Positions 1 to 6,370 of a DNA stretch of 11,723 nt are shown here, piece by piece. Under the pieces are notes generated by a model. It searched no databases and was not told the origin of the DNA. It worked only from the letters and a program-made list of their open reading frames with translations. How positions within the stretch are numbered: the stretch's first letter is position 1; every line of letters begins with the position of its first letter. The DNA is from an uncultured Lysobacterales bacterium (GTDB taxonomy: Bacteria > Pseudomonadota > Gammaproteobacteria > Xanthomonadales > SZUA-36), in the NCBI GenBank assembly GCA_937974465.1, contig CALJWY010000170.1, positions 1-11,723 of the forward strand, read 5' to 3'. The position numbers and the translations under genes are program-made.

Positions 1-175
1 CGCCCTGCCGCGTTTCCTGGTCTGACATGGGTTGCTCCGCCACACCTGAATCCACACTCACTGCAAGCGTCTGCAGTTTGGCCCGCGGTAACTGGAGTCG
101 AAAAGCTTCCTCTACAGCCGCAATTTTCACCGGGTTTTTCGAGGTGACAATGACTTTTAAAGTGTGATCGGACAA
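1..175 (-). CDS. yjjX: YjjX/DUF84-family NTP phosphatase (inosine/xanthosine triphosphatase), N-terminal part, cut by the window edge
   Basis: YjjX-type enzymes hydrolyse non-canonical purine nucleoside triphosphates (ITP, XTP) in the cytoplasm, keeping them out of nucleic acids. The 58 visible codons match the N-terminus of the family: a KVIVTSKNPVKIAAVEEAF segment, which is the nucleotide-binding TNPxKI-like start, then AVSVDSGVAEQPMSDQETRQG, the family's V.SGV..QP...EETR.GA stretch, split here as AVSVDSGVAEQ and PMSDQETRQG. I chose the TTG at 175-173 because a purine-rich GGGAAGG lies just upstream at suitable spacing, an in-frame stop lies a few codons further up, and no ATG or GTG is available before the conserved core. 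The gene runs off the left edge, so its length (about 170 residues in E. coli) cannot be checked. It is downstream of, and in the same direction as, the cytochrome gene, but separated by a strong terminator, so it is probably its own transcription unit. The family call rests on recalled motifs. Confidence 0.82.
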   Translation of the reverse strand, partial: MSDHTLKVIVTSKNPVKIAAVEEAFRLQLPRAKLQTLAVSVDSGVAEQPMSDQETRQG

Positions 176-260
176 TGGCCTTCCCGGAAATTGAAGTGAT
201 TCACTCTAAGGTATGCCGGCTGTTTGCTCAAGAAACCGGAGTTTTTAATTACTGCTTCAT

Positions 261-291
261 AAAAAACCCGCCGGCTTCCACCGGCGGGTTT
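261..291 (-). terminator. Rho-independent terminator of the octaheme cytochrome gene
   Basis: An 11-bp perfect inverted repeat (AAACCCGCCGG at 264-274, CCGGCGGGTTT at 281-291) surrounds a six-base loop. Read on the minus strand it is followed by six consecutive T residues (261-266 complement), partly shared with the stem. It lies 23 bases after the stop of the cytochrome gene and before yjjX, so it should end the cytochrome transcript. On the plus strand the T run is short and broken, so bidirectional use is unlikely. Confidence 0.92.
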
Positions 292-314
292 CTCCAAACA
301 GGTCCGTTAAGGGA

Positions 315-1754
315 CTATTCGGCGTAACGCGATTTGAACTCGGCAGCAGCCTTTTGCCGCTTGGCCTTTTCAGCTGGATCAAGCTTGTTCAGATACCATT
401 TGTGGTCATCTGAATTTAAAACTTCATCAAGCTTGGCAGCCAATGCCTTGGCGGCCTCTTCCTGACCGTTATGCATACCCTCATCAATCAGGTGTTCAAG
501 TTCCGGCACCATCTTGGTGTAAAAATGCTTGGCCAGGTCATAGGTGCCATGCCAATGGGCATAGTCTGGTCCCTGCATCGACGCGGCATGACGTGCACGG
601 CGGCCTTCGTGATGCCATAACTCAAACCAGATCCAATCAATCTTGTTGCTGAACTTGGCTGGTTTAAGCAGTGGTTGCGCAGCGGCCATCAACGCGAGTC
701 CAGGCTTGGCATACTTGTTGTTGTACAAGTCAATCATGCCATCGTACTGAATGTAAAAGGCCTCGGTGTAGGACTTGCTGTGACAGGCCGAGCATACGTC
801 TTTCATATTGTCACGACGGGTTTCCCAGGAGACGTTGGCGCTCGCCAGTCCCATCTTGGCATCAGATACTTCCGGTCTGATCGATACCGCCGGCCGGTTA
901 TTCCAGCTAATGCGGGAGCCCACATCATGTGTCACAGGTTGTTTGCGAGTGGCGCTCATGTGACAGGTTGCGCAGGTCGGCGCTGCATCGTAGTCCTCAC
1001 CAACAATCCACTTGGAGCTGTCCATGTTCATCTTGTGTTTGTTGGCGTGGAAAGCGATGCCATGCTTGGATTCTTCATAGATTTCGATCTGAGGATGATC
1101 CGGGCCCATGTGACATTTGCCACAGTTCTCCGGGTTGCGCGCCTGTTCGACGGAGAAAGCGTGCCGTGAATGACACGCCGAGCAAGCACCCTCAGTGCCA
1201 TCCGGGTTGATGCGGCCAATACCGGTGTTTGGCCAGGTGGCGGGATCAAGTGAACCATCTTCCAGAACCTTTACCTGGGAACCATGGCACTGCCAGCAAC
1301 CATTTACCGCAGCAGCGGAATTACCTTCCGGGAATCCGGGGGTTATGAGTCCGTTATTGCCCTCAATGACCTCTGCTAACAGGTTATCCAGTGAGCCGAG
1401 AATACGGCCTGCCTTGGCGTGATGAGACTCGGTCATTTCCTGCACTGCCGATTCATGGCAGTTCGCGCAATCTTTGGGAGAGACGATGATTGATATCAAC
1501 ATTTTCTGGTGCGTAAAAGCGTCTGGGTCTCCCTCATCCGCCTGGTGACACTCATAGCAACCAACGTTTGCACCATAGTGCTTACTGGAGCCCCATTGCT
1601 GAACGATAGAAGGCGTTTTCTTTTTGTGGCACCCCACACATTTTGACGACTCAGCCGTCATATCCTTGGGAATCTCACGCACTGATGCCATGCCAGGGTC
1701 CTGAAACAGCAATATGGCCAACAGTGAGAATAAAATGACGTAAATACGATTCAT
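315..1754 (-). CDS. Octaheme cytochrome c, hydroxylamine oxidoreductase (HAO)-like family
   Basis: This is a 479-residue exported multiheme cytochrome. Eight CxxCH haem-attachment motifs are visible at residues 39, 66, 96, 153, 191, 211, 261 and 321, the number and general layout of HAO-family octaheme cytochromes. Residues 1-24 form a signal peptide (MNRIY, then a hydrophobic run to ...GMASV), so the protein acts in the periplasm. I start at the ATG at 1754-1752, which has a strong GGAGGT ribosome site 6 bases upstream and begins exactly at the signal peptide; the longer open frame to 1940 crosses the promoter region. In Nitrosomonas HAO the haem 4 and haem 5 motifs are about ten residues apart, but here they are 38 apart, with WPNTGIGRINPDG between them. 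I associate this with the shorter HAO-like proteins of non-nitrifiers, thought to reduce nitrite or hydroxylamine. A tyrosine (Y398, in DYAHWHG) lies in the C-terminal region where nitrifier HAO carries its haem-crosslinking tyrosine, but I cannot align it confidently. No haoB or cycAB neighbours are present. The family is secure; the reaction direction is not. Confidence 0.88.
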   Translation of the reverse strand: MNRIYVILFSLLAILLFQDPGMASVREIPKDMTAESSKCVGCHKKKTPSIVQQWGSSKHYGANVGCYECHQADEGDPDAFTHQKMLISIIVSPKDCANCHESAVQEMTESHHAKAGRILGSLDNLLAEVIEGNNGLITPGFPEGNSAAAVNGCWQCHGSQVKVLEDGSLDPATWPNTGIGRINPDGTEGACSACHSRHAFSVEQARNPENCGKCHMGPDHPQIEIYEESKHGIAFHANKHKMNMDSSKWIVGEDYDAAPTCATCHMSATRKQPVTHDVGSRISWNNRPAVSIRPEVSDAKMGLASANVSWETRRDNMKDVCSACHSKSYTEAFYIQYDGMIDLYNNKYAKPGLALMAAAQPLLKPAKFSNKIDWIWFELWHHEGRRARHAASMQGPDYAHWHGTYDLAKHFYTKMVPELEHLIDEGMHNGQEEAAKALAAKLDEVLNSDDHKWYLNKLDPAEKAKRQKAAAEFKSRYAE

Positions 1755-1815
1755 ACTTACCTCCATACTTTTGCACATGAAGACCACTATTGCTCCCCAT
1801 GCAATTGAACCATGA

Positions 1816-1844
1816 ATTTTGCGCCCGCCACTAACGCGCGTCAA
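1816..1844 (-). promoter_or_regulatory. Candidate sigma-70 promoter of the octaheme cytochrome gene
   Basis: On the minus strand TTGACG (complement of 1839-1844, five of six matches to consensus) is followed after 17 bases by CAAAAT (complement of 1816-1821, four of six). It would start transcription near 1809, leaving a leader of about 55 bases before the ATG at 1754. Its -35 overlaps an inverted repeat at 1842-1854. It is a pattern match only. Confidence 0.45.
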
Positions 1845-1858
1845 GGTGACCTTGGTCA
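1842..1858. promoter_or_regulatory. Overlapping inverted repeats, candidate shared operator between divergent genes
   Basis: Two overlapping perfect inverted repeats are visible: CAAGGT-G-ACCTTG at 1842-1854 and TGACC-TT-GGTCA at 1847-1858. The first overlaps the -35 of the candidate cytochrome promoter (1839-1844), and both overlap the -35 of the candidate promoter for the divergent membrane-protein gene (1852-1857). That position suits a dimeric regulator acting on both genes. It does not match the FNR/DNR box (TTGAT-N4-ATCAA) or an NsrR site as I know them, so the regulator is unknown. Confidence 0.4.
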
Positions 1859-1880
1859 AAGTGCCGACACAACTTAAACT
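1852..1880 (+). promoter_or_regulatory. Candidate promoter of the small membrane-protein gene
   Basis: TTGGTC (1852-1857, three of six) lies 17 bases upstream of TAAACT (1875-1880, four of six). Transcription would begin near 1887, just before the possible starts at 1901 and 1910. It is weak on sequence alone but correctly spaced and back to back with the cytochrome promoter. Confidence 0.35.
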
Positions 1881-1909
1881 GCCTAAATAAATGGTGTAAT
1901 GTGCAGACA

Positions 1910-2299
1910 ATGAACAGGGAAAGTACCAAACGCTGGACAAAAATCAGCCTGCGCACACTTCACTTACTGTCTGTGGCAGGAGTTGGTGGTGGAATTTTAT
2001 TTGGGCTTGAGAAAAGCCTGTGGCTGAATTACTGGTGGCTGGCGATGGGTACCGGAATCCTGATGATGCTGATTGATGTAATCTCCAACCCCGTCTGGCT
2101 GGTTCAAATCCGTGGGGTCACAGTTTTTGTCAAACTGGCTCTACTCGTAATGATGGTCATGTTTCCCGCCTGGGACAGTACCCTGCTGGTGATGATCATC
2201 ATTATGTCCTCGGTGATTTCCCACGCACCAGGAAAGCTCAGGTATTATTCCGTTTACCACAGAAAAGTAATAATTTCTAATTATGATACAAAGGGGTAG
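1910..2299 (+). CDS. Small four-helix inner-membrane protein of unknown function
   Basis: I do not recognise this 129-residue protein with certainty. It has four predicted membrane segments at roughly residues 13-32, 38-58, 70-86 and 90-105, a basic N-terminus (KRWTK) and a polar basic tail. Features likely to be conserved are H18 in the first helix (RTLHLL), a glycine-rich GVGGG, SNPVWLVQIRG before helix 3, and SHAPGKLRYYS with a following histidine after helix 4. The helix histidines could bind haem or a quinone site, but that is speculation. I prefer the ATG at 1910; a GTG at 1901 would add three residues, and neither has a clear ribosome site. It is divergent from the octaheme cytochrome gene, with an inverted repeat between them, so joint regulation or a membrane partner role is possible. 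Downstream it converges on the HupE-like gene with 29 AT-rich bases between the stops and no clear hairpin. Confidence 0.72.
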   Translation: MNRESTKRWTKISLRTLHLLSVAGVGGGILFGLEKSLWLNYWWLAMGTGILMMLIDVISNPVWLVQIRGVTVFVKLALLVMMVMFPAWDSTLLVMIIIMSSVISHAPGKLRYYSVYHRKVIISNYDTKG

Positions 2300-2328
2300 T
2301 TAATTTATTTAATGTATTTTATTTAATT

Positions 2329-3330
2329 TTAGACAAAAGAAACAATACGATCAATTGTCCAGAACGCTGCCAGTGACCCGATCGAATAAACCGGAATTCT
2401 CCAGGCCCAGGTTGGCCAAACCAACCTGTTCATCAAGCCCCATACCAGCAACACAGCAACGATAAATAGCAACTGCCCGGCTTCCACACCAAGATTAAAA
2501 AACAGCAGAGCCAGAGGTATGGCGTGATCTGGCAGGCCGATTTCAGTCAACGCACCCGCAAAACCAAAGCCATGCAACAGTCCAAATGTAAACGCCACCA
2601 GCCAGGGCCATTGCCGCGTAATGCCGGGCTTGCCCTGCTTCCAATGTACGATCTCAATAGCAACAAACAGGATGCTAAGCGCGATAACTGCTTCCACGGG
2701 TTTCTGCGGAATATTGACAATACCCAGCGTAGCTGCTGCCAGTGTCACGCTATGCGCGAGCGTAAATGAAGTGATTGTCCAGATCAGCTTGCGCGTGGTC
2801 GGCACAAGTATTAACAATGCAAGCACGAACAGCAGGTGATCGAACCCCAACAGTATGTGTTCGACACCCAGCACAAGGTAGGTGACCGCCACTTCAACAC
2901 GGTTCTCGGCAGCGCTGACAACGAACGATGGTGTCGAAGGTTTCAGACGCACTACCTGTGTGGTCCCGTCCAGCCTTTCGAAACGCGCCAACGCATCGGT
3001 CAGCATTAACTCGATACCACTGATGGCAAGCGTTTCGCCAACCAGTCCGCCCGGGCATTGATAAGTGGCCTGTTCGACAAAAGTAGCGCCATCCTTCCAG
3101 TTCAGCTGTTCGCCCTGCAATTGGCATTTCTGCGGCATTTCAAGATAAATACTGAGCCGCATCTCACCACGCGCCGGTACTCGCCAAACCGTATCAAAAA
3201 GTTCAGTATCCGTCTGCACGACCCGTAAATAGGCAGGCCGCACCTCGTGCGCCTGCGTCGGCAGACTTGTGGAAACGAACGCTGCAAGCAGCAGGATCGC
3301 TAAAAACAACCTGACCAAATCCCGGCTCAC
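2329..3330 (-). CDS. HupE/UreJ-family membrane protein with an N-terminal periplasmic domain
   Basis: This 333-residue protein has an N-terminal export signal (about residues 6-27, ending before AHEVRPAYL), an extracytoplasmic domain to about 145, then a C-terminal bundle of around six membrane helices. The bundle carries the HupE/UreJ_2 signature: GVEHILLGFDHLLF (155-168; H158, D164, H165), FTLAHSVTLA (189-198; H193), FGLLHGFGFAGAL (249-261; H253) and FNLGVEAGQL (278-287; E283). HupE and UreJ proteins are linked to nickel uptake for hydrogenase or urease; the conserved membrane His, Asp and Glu fit a metal path. No hydrogenase or urease gene is in view, so the metal and its user are unknown. 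The start is a GTG at 3330-3328 that overlaps the stop of the preceding PPIase-like gene (GTGA, four bases), with AGGAG about ten bases upstream, so the two are probably translationally coupled. It is the last gene of the DUF3604 group; no clear terminator follows. Confidence 0.86.
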   Translation of the reverse strand: MSRDLVRLFLAILLLAAFVSTSLPTQAHEVRPAYLRVVQTDTELFDTVWRVPARGEMRLSIYLEMPQKCQLQGEQLNWKDGATFVEQATYQCPGGLVGETLAISGIELMLTDALARFERLDGTTQVVRLKPSTPSFVVSAAENRVEVAVTYLVLGVEHILLGFDHLLFVLALLILVPTTRKLIWTITSFTLAHSVTLAAATLGIVNIPQKPVEAVIALSILFVAIEIVHWKQGKPGITRQWPWLVAFTFGLLHGFGFAGALTEIGLPDHAIPLALLFFNLGVEAGQLLFIVAVLLVWGLMNRLVWPTWAWRIPVYSIGSLAAFWTIDRIVSFV

Positions 3331-4172
3331 CCCGTAGCATCTCCTGCCAGTGATTCGATCTCGATTAAGTACTTCTGCGCCATGCGATCGTAAAGCTCAT
3401 CGGTAGCCTGGCGCCGACGCTGCTCCAGCCATTCGGTTTTTACCTCGTCACGCACCTCTGCCAAAGAAGGATCACGGGCAGCTTCCAGACGGTCAATTGC
3501 CACAAGGTGCAGACCATAACCGGACCTGATCGGCCCACTCCAGACACCCACATCCAGGCCTGCCAGGCCATCGGTAAATTGCTTGCCGAATAACCGCCCT
3601 AGTTCTCCGGTTCGGATATCTTTGAGCAGGGCCGGTAACTGCACAACATCACCCTGACTCATCCAGTCCACCTCGGGGTCTGCCAGCAGCCGGTTTAACA
3701 CACTTGTTGCTTCGTTAATGGCGTTATCACCGTGTTTATCCACGCTGATATATACCTGCCTGAGATCCATTACAGCCTCACTTCTGAACCTGTCCGGATT
3801 TTCAACGAGAAAAGACTGAAGCTCGTTTTCCTGGGGTTCTGCGAACGAAACAATCTCATCCGTCAGCAATTCCAGTTTCTGACGCATCCTTCTGCGAATA
3901 ATTACATCGCCCTCATCCAGACCCATTGCCACGCTTTCACGGTAGGCAATTTCCTCGCGAATGAAGTCACGCAACAAGCCCTGGTATTCCTCGGGTGTCG
4001 GCGGACGCTGCCAGGTACGGCTGAACATGTTAACCAGGTGTTCCTGCTGACCCTTGGAAATAAAAATTTCGTCAGGTGCCCGGACATCACGATTGATCCA
4101 GCCATAAACGGCGAAGATCAACGCTCCGAACAGCAAAAAATGAAACAGGGGTTCCTTTAAAAATCTACGCAT
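3327..4172 (-). CDS. Membrane-anchored parvulin-type peptidyl-prolyl isomerase/chaperone-like protein
   Basis: This 281-residue protein has one N-terminal membrane anchor (about residues 8-25, in a MRRFLKEPLFHFLLFG start typical of PpiC-like proteins), then a charged helical SurA/PpiD-like region (about 35-125), a parvulin-like domain (about 131-229) and a basic helical tail. The domain is recognised by DLRQVYIS at its start and GELGRLFGKQF...GYGLHLVAIDR at its end. The first parvulin histidine, usually in a SHIL-type strand, is glutamine here (RQV), while the GLHLV histidine (H222) remains. It may therefore be a weak isomerase or purely a holding chaperone facing the periplasm. I chose the ATG at 4172-4170, which has GGAAAG six bases upstream; a GTG at 4190 would add six residues. 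Its stop overlaps the HupE-like start by four bases, and it follows the DUF3604 gene by 86 bases in the same direction, suggesting it helps fold or insert a neighbour's product. Confidence 0.82.
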   Translation of the reverse strand: MRRFLKEPLFHFLLFGALIFAVYGWINRDVRAPDEIFISKGQQEHLVNMFSRTWQRPPTPEEYQGLLRDFIREEIAYRESVAMGLDEGDVIIRRRMRQKLELLTDEIVSFAEPQENELQSFLVENPDRFRSEAVMDLRQVYISVDKHGDNAINEATSVLNRLLADPEVDWMSQGDVVQLPALLKDIRTGELGRLFGKQFTDGLAGLDVGVWSGPIRSGYGLHLVAIDRLEAARDPSLAEVRDEVKTEWLEQRRRQATDELYDRMAQKYLIEIESLAGDATG

Positions 4173-4258
4173 AATGTTCTTTCCGTGCACGCACGCCGAT
4201 GATGCCTCTCAGTAGACAGGGGTCAGGCGGCAAACAACCGTTTAGAGAATAAGGCCTG

Positions 4259-6190
4259 CTATTCAGGCACGTACCATATAGGTGATGTATACGCACGCTC
4301 CTGCGTTGTCATGGGTATATCCGTTTTGGATTTGGTTCCAAAGTAGGCCGCATCATATGCTGTCCAGCGCGGGGTTGGAATCTCCAGCACACGCACGTAG
4401 TAAAACGCACGTTGTTTGGCATCGAAATCCGGGTCTTTCCATACCGTGATCAACTCGGTAGCACCGATGGTATTGGTCCACGTGGCATTTTCGACATCAA
4501 CGGTGCTTCCTACAGCCGGAAGCTTGCCATCGGCATCTTTCACCCGGTCATCCGACCAGGCTACGTCATACACTTTTTCATGCGTACGACCACGTTTGTC
4601 GACCCAACCCTTAATAACCTGGACACGATCGAGATTACCGCTTAACGGATCCTTCAATGCGGCAATCAGGAACCGGGGTGAACCGCCGTCAGGCGCAGCG
4701 CGCAATTCGCCGCCCATCGGGACACCGCGGGAGTAACCGGCTAAAGCCGGACTGCGGGTACGTGCGTCAGCTGATTCGAAATCCCAACCACCAAAGAAAC
4801 GCACGATCATGCGGGGCCCGGTTGTTGCATAGGTCTCCTTGCGCATCATCGCTTCATAAATTGACTCGCGGGTATTCTCCTGCGCCCAGACACCTGCATA
4901 ACCAGAGGCAACCATCGCCCAGCCGGCGTATTCGACGTCTCCAACCTTTGCCATGGGATGGTTGATTCGGTCGGCATTGGGTTCTGCGCCGGAGTGTTTG
5001 CCAAAGAAGTTATCCTCATCGGCAGTTGCCAGAGCGGTATGTGTATCGGTCGAGCCGATCATGCCAAACTGGTACGGGTTGGTGCCCAGTTCGTTGCCCA
5101 GTTTCAAACCAAGCTTCAATGCTGAGCGGGCATATTCATACTGCAGCATGTCGTTTTCTTTCATGACACTCAGATCCAGGTTGCCCTGGTCCCAGGTCTC
5201 ATAGTCTGCAAATTCGTCATCCGGTGACAGGAAGGGGTGCGCTTCGCCGTCACCTTTGATTTGGGTGGCCTCGTACAATGGCTCCCGACGGTTACGTGTC
5301 TCCACGTATTCCTTGTCAACTTTCTTACCGGTAAAAGACTCGATCTCGGGGAACATGATGCCGTTGGACAAATTACCATTGTGTGCAATGGCCAGTACCT
5401 GGCCACCGGTTTTATCCTCATAGGACTGCATCCAGTTCCACAGGTCGCGGGGATTATCACTTCCCAACGGAGCAACGGTGGTATAAGGCTCGGTCTGACC
5501 GGCTCGCTCGCCGCCGTCACGGTAAATCAGTACACGGTGCAGGTTGTTGCCGCCAGTATTGGAAGTCCACTCCCATCCGATAAATGCGGTAAATTCTCCG
5601 GGGTCGTTGTACTTTTCAGCCGCGTTTATGGTCTCATCCCAGGCGGACCTGTAGGCAGACTCACCGGGGCTGGACCACAGCGCTGGCGGGAACGTACCCT
5701 GGGAGAACCCGACGATCACCTCGACCGCAACCTCGACGCCTTTTTCACCACCCTCCTGGATCATGTTATACCAACGACGGCCCGTAGGGTCTGCCAGAAA
5801 CGCAGGGTCTCCGGCGAACAGTCGAGGGAAAAAACCCATGTTGTCAGAATGGTCAGCCACTACCAGGAAATCCAGGGGCCGCATCAACTTAACCGGTTGA
5901 CCGCTTGAGGCCATCAGCTCTTCGCCACGGGCAAACCTGTAGGCATCTTCCGGGTTAAGGCGGGCGCCAAAAGAGCCTGCGTCCATGGACATCGCCGTGT
6001 GTACATGGGTATCGCCCCACAAAACCTGCATCGGAAAACTTCTTCCGGCTGGGGGTGAATATGGCCGCTCAGGAAATGCGCCTTTTAAACCCTCCTTGGC
6101 TGGCAACGGATCTTGCGCAAACAAGCTGTTGCTCGTGAAAGCCAAACATAAAGTTATCAGGTAAATACTTCTTAAAGATTTACAAGTCAT
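4259..6190 (-). CDS. DUF3604-family exported protein with PHP-like metal-binding motifs
   Basis: This 643-residue protein begins with a signal peptide (residues 1-25, cleavage likely after SLFA and before QDP) and is probably periplasmic. It belongs to DUF3604, whose members carry a PHP-phosphoesterase-like metal site. Visible motifs in order are WGDTHVHTAMSMDAG (58-72; D60, H62, H64), DFLVVADHSDNMGF (107-120; D113, H114), GWEWTSN (205-211; E207), IAHNGN (268-273; H270) and IGSTDTHT (378-385; D382, H384). These would bind two or three metal ions; the substrate is not known to me. The remaining C-terminal part (about 500-643) looks like a beta-rich domain ending in the usual SPIWYVPE. I start at the ATG at 6190, with GGGGAA six bases upstream; a longer frame from a TTG at 6235 would begin at the predicted transcription start. 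It is the first gene of the group with the PPIase-like and HupE-like genes. Family membership is firm; function is open. Confidence 0.88.
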   Translation of the reverse strand: MTCKSLRSIYLITLCLAFTSNSLFAQDPLPAKEGLKGAFPERPYSPPAGRSFPMQVLWGDTHVHTAMSMDAGSFGARLNPEDAYRFARGEELMASSGQPVKLMRPLDFLVVADHSDNMGFFPRLFAGDPAFLADPTGRRWYNMIQEGGEKGVEVAVEVIVGFSQGTFPPALWSSPGESAYRSAWDETINAAEKYNDPGEFTAFIGWEWTSNTGGNNLHRVLIYRDGGERAGQTEPYTTVAPLGSDNPRDLWNWMQSYEDKTGGQVLAIAHNGNLSNGIMFPEIESFTGKKVDKEYVETRNRREPLYEATQIKGDGEAHPFLSPDDEFADYETWDQGNLDLSVMKENDMLQYEYARSALKLGLKLGNELGTNPYQFGMIGSTDTHTALATADEDNFFGKHSGAEPNADRINHPMAKVGDVEYAGWAMVASGYAGVWAQENTRESIYEAMMRKETYATTGPRMIVRFFGGWDFESADARTRSPALAGYSRGVPMGGELRAAPDGGSPRFLIAALKDPLSGNLDRVQVIKGWVDKRGRTHEKVYDVAWSDDRVKDADGKLPAVGSTVDVENATWTNTIGATELITVWKDPDFDAKQRAFYYVRVLEIPTPRWTAYDAAYFGTKSKTDIPMTTQERAYTSPIWYVPE

Positions 6191-6240
6191 GACGATTCCC
6201 CGGTATTGATATTCGCAACTGGTGTTGCAGCTCAAGGTTG

Positions 6241-6269
6241 AGTATAGAAGAGTGATTCAGGTACAGCAA
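6241..6269 (-). promoter_or_regulatory. Candidate sigma-70 promoter of the DUF3604-PPIase-HupE group
   Basis: On the minus strand TTGCTG (complement of 6264-6269) is followed after exactly 17 bases by TATACT (complement of 6241-6246, five of six matches to TATAAT). Transcription would start near 6234, giving a leader of about 45 bases before the ATG at 6190, in agreement with the signal-peptide start. Confidence 0.5.
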
Positions 6270-6349
6270 ATCGTCCCCGGACCTGGATACTAAAAACACC
6301 TGCTCACGCAAGGCGCAGAGGGTAAATGATTTTCAAAGTCACCATAATA

Positions 6350-6370
6350 ATGGCGCCAAACGGGTGCCAT
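6350..6370 (-). terminator. Possible weak terminator hairpin right after ilvB
   Basis: ATGGCGCC (6350-6357) and GGTGCCAT (6363-6370) form an eight-base stem with one mismatch (A-C in the minus-strand RNA, G-U in the plus) around a five-base loop. The stem begins at the last base of the ilvB stop codon. The downstream minus-strand sequence ATTATTATGG is only moderately T-rich, so termination may be inefficient. Confidence 0.35.

Noticed and set aside
675..1169. 164-codon plus-strand frame inside the cytochrome gene
   Set aside because: It lies wholly antisense to a gene with eight clear haem motifs and has no ribosome site or recognisable motif.
1842..1858. FNR/DNR or NsrR box at the cytochrome promoter
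   Set aside because: The inverted repeats are CAAGGT-G-ACCTTG and TGACC-TT-GGTCA. Neither has the TTGAT-N4-ATCAA core nor the longer AT-rich NsrR palindrome.
1755..1940. A 62-residue N-terminal extension of the octaheme cytochrome from an upstream start
   Set aside because: The extension has no signal-peptide character and crosses the candidate promoter and the divergent gene's start. The ATG at 1754 has a GGAGGT site and begins exactly at a signal peptide.
2300..2328. Terminator between the small membrane-protein gene and the HupE-like gene
   Set aside because: The 29 bases are strongly AT-rich but contain no stable stem, so no terminator call is justified.
5237..5908. 223-codon plus-strand frame inside the DUF3604 gene
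   Set aside because: It is antisense to a well-supported protein, and its translation has no domain-like features. Long antisense frames are common in such coding DNA.
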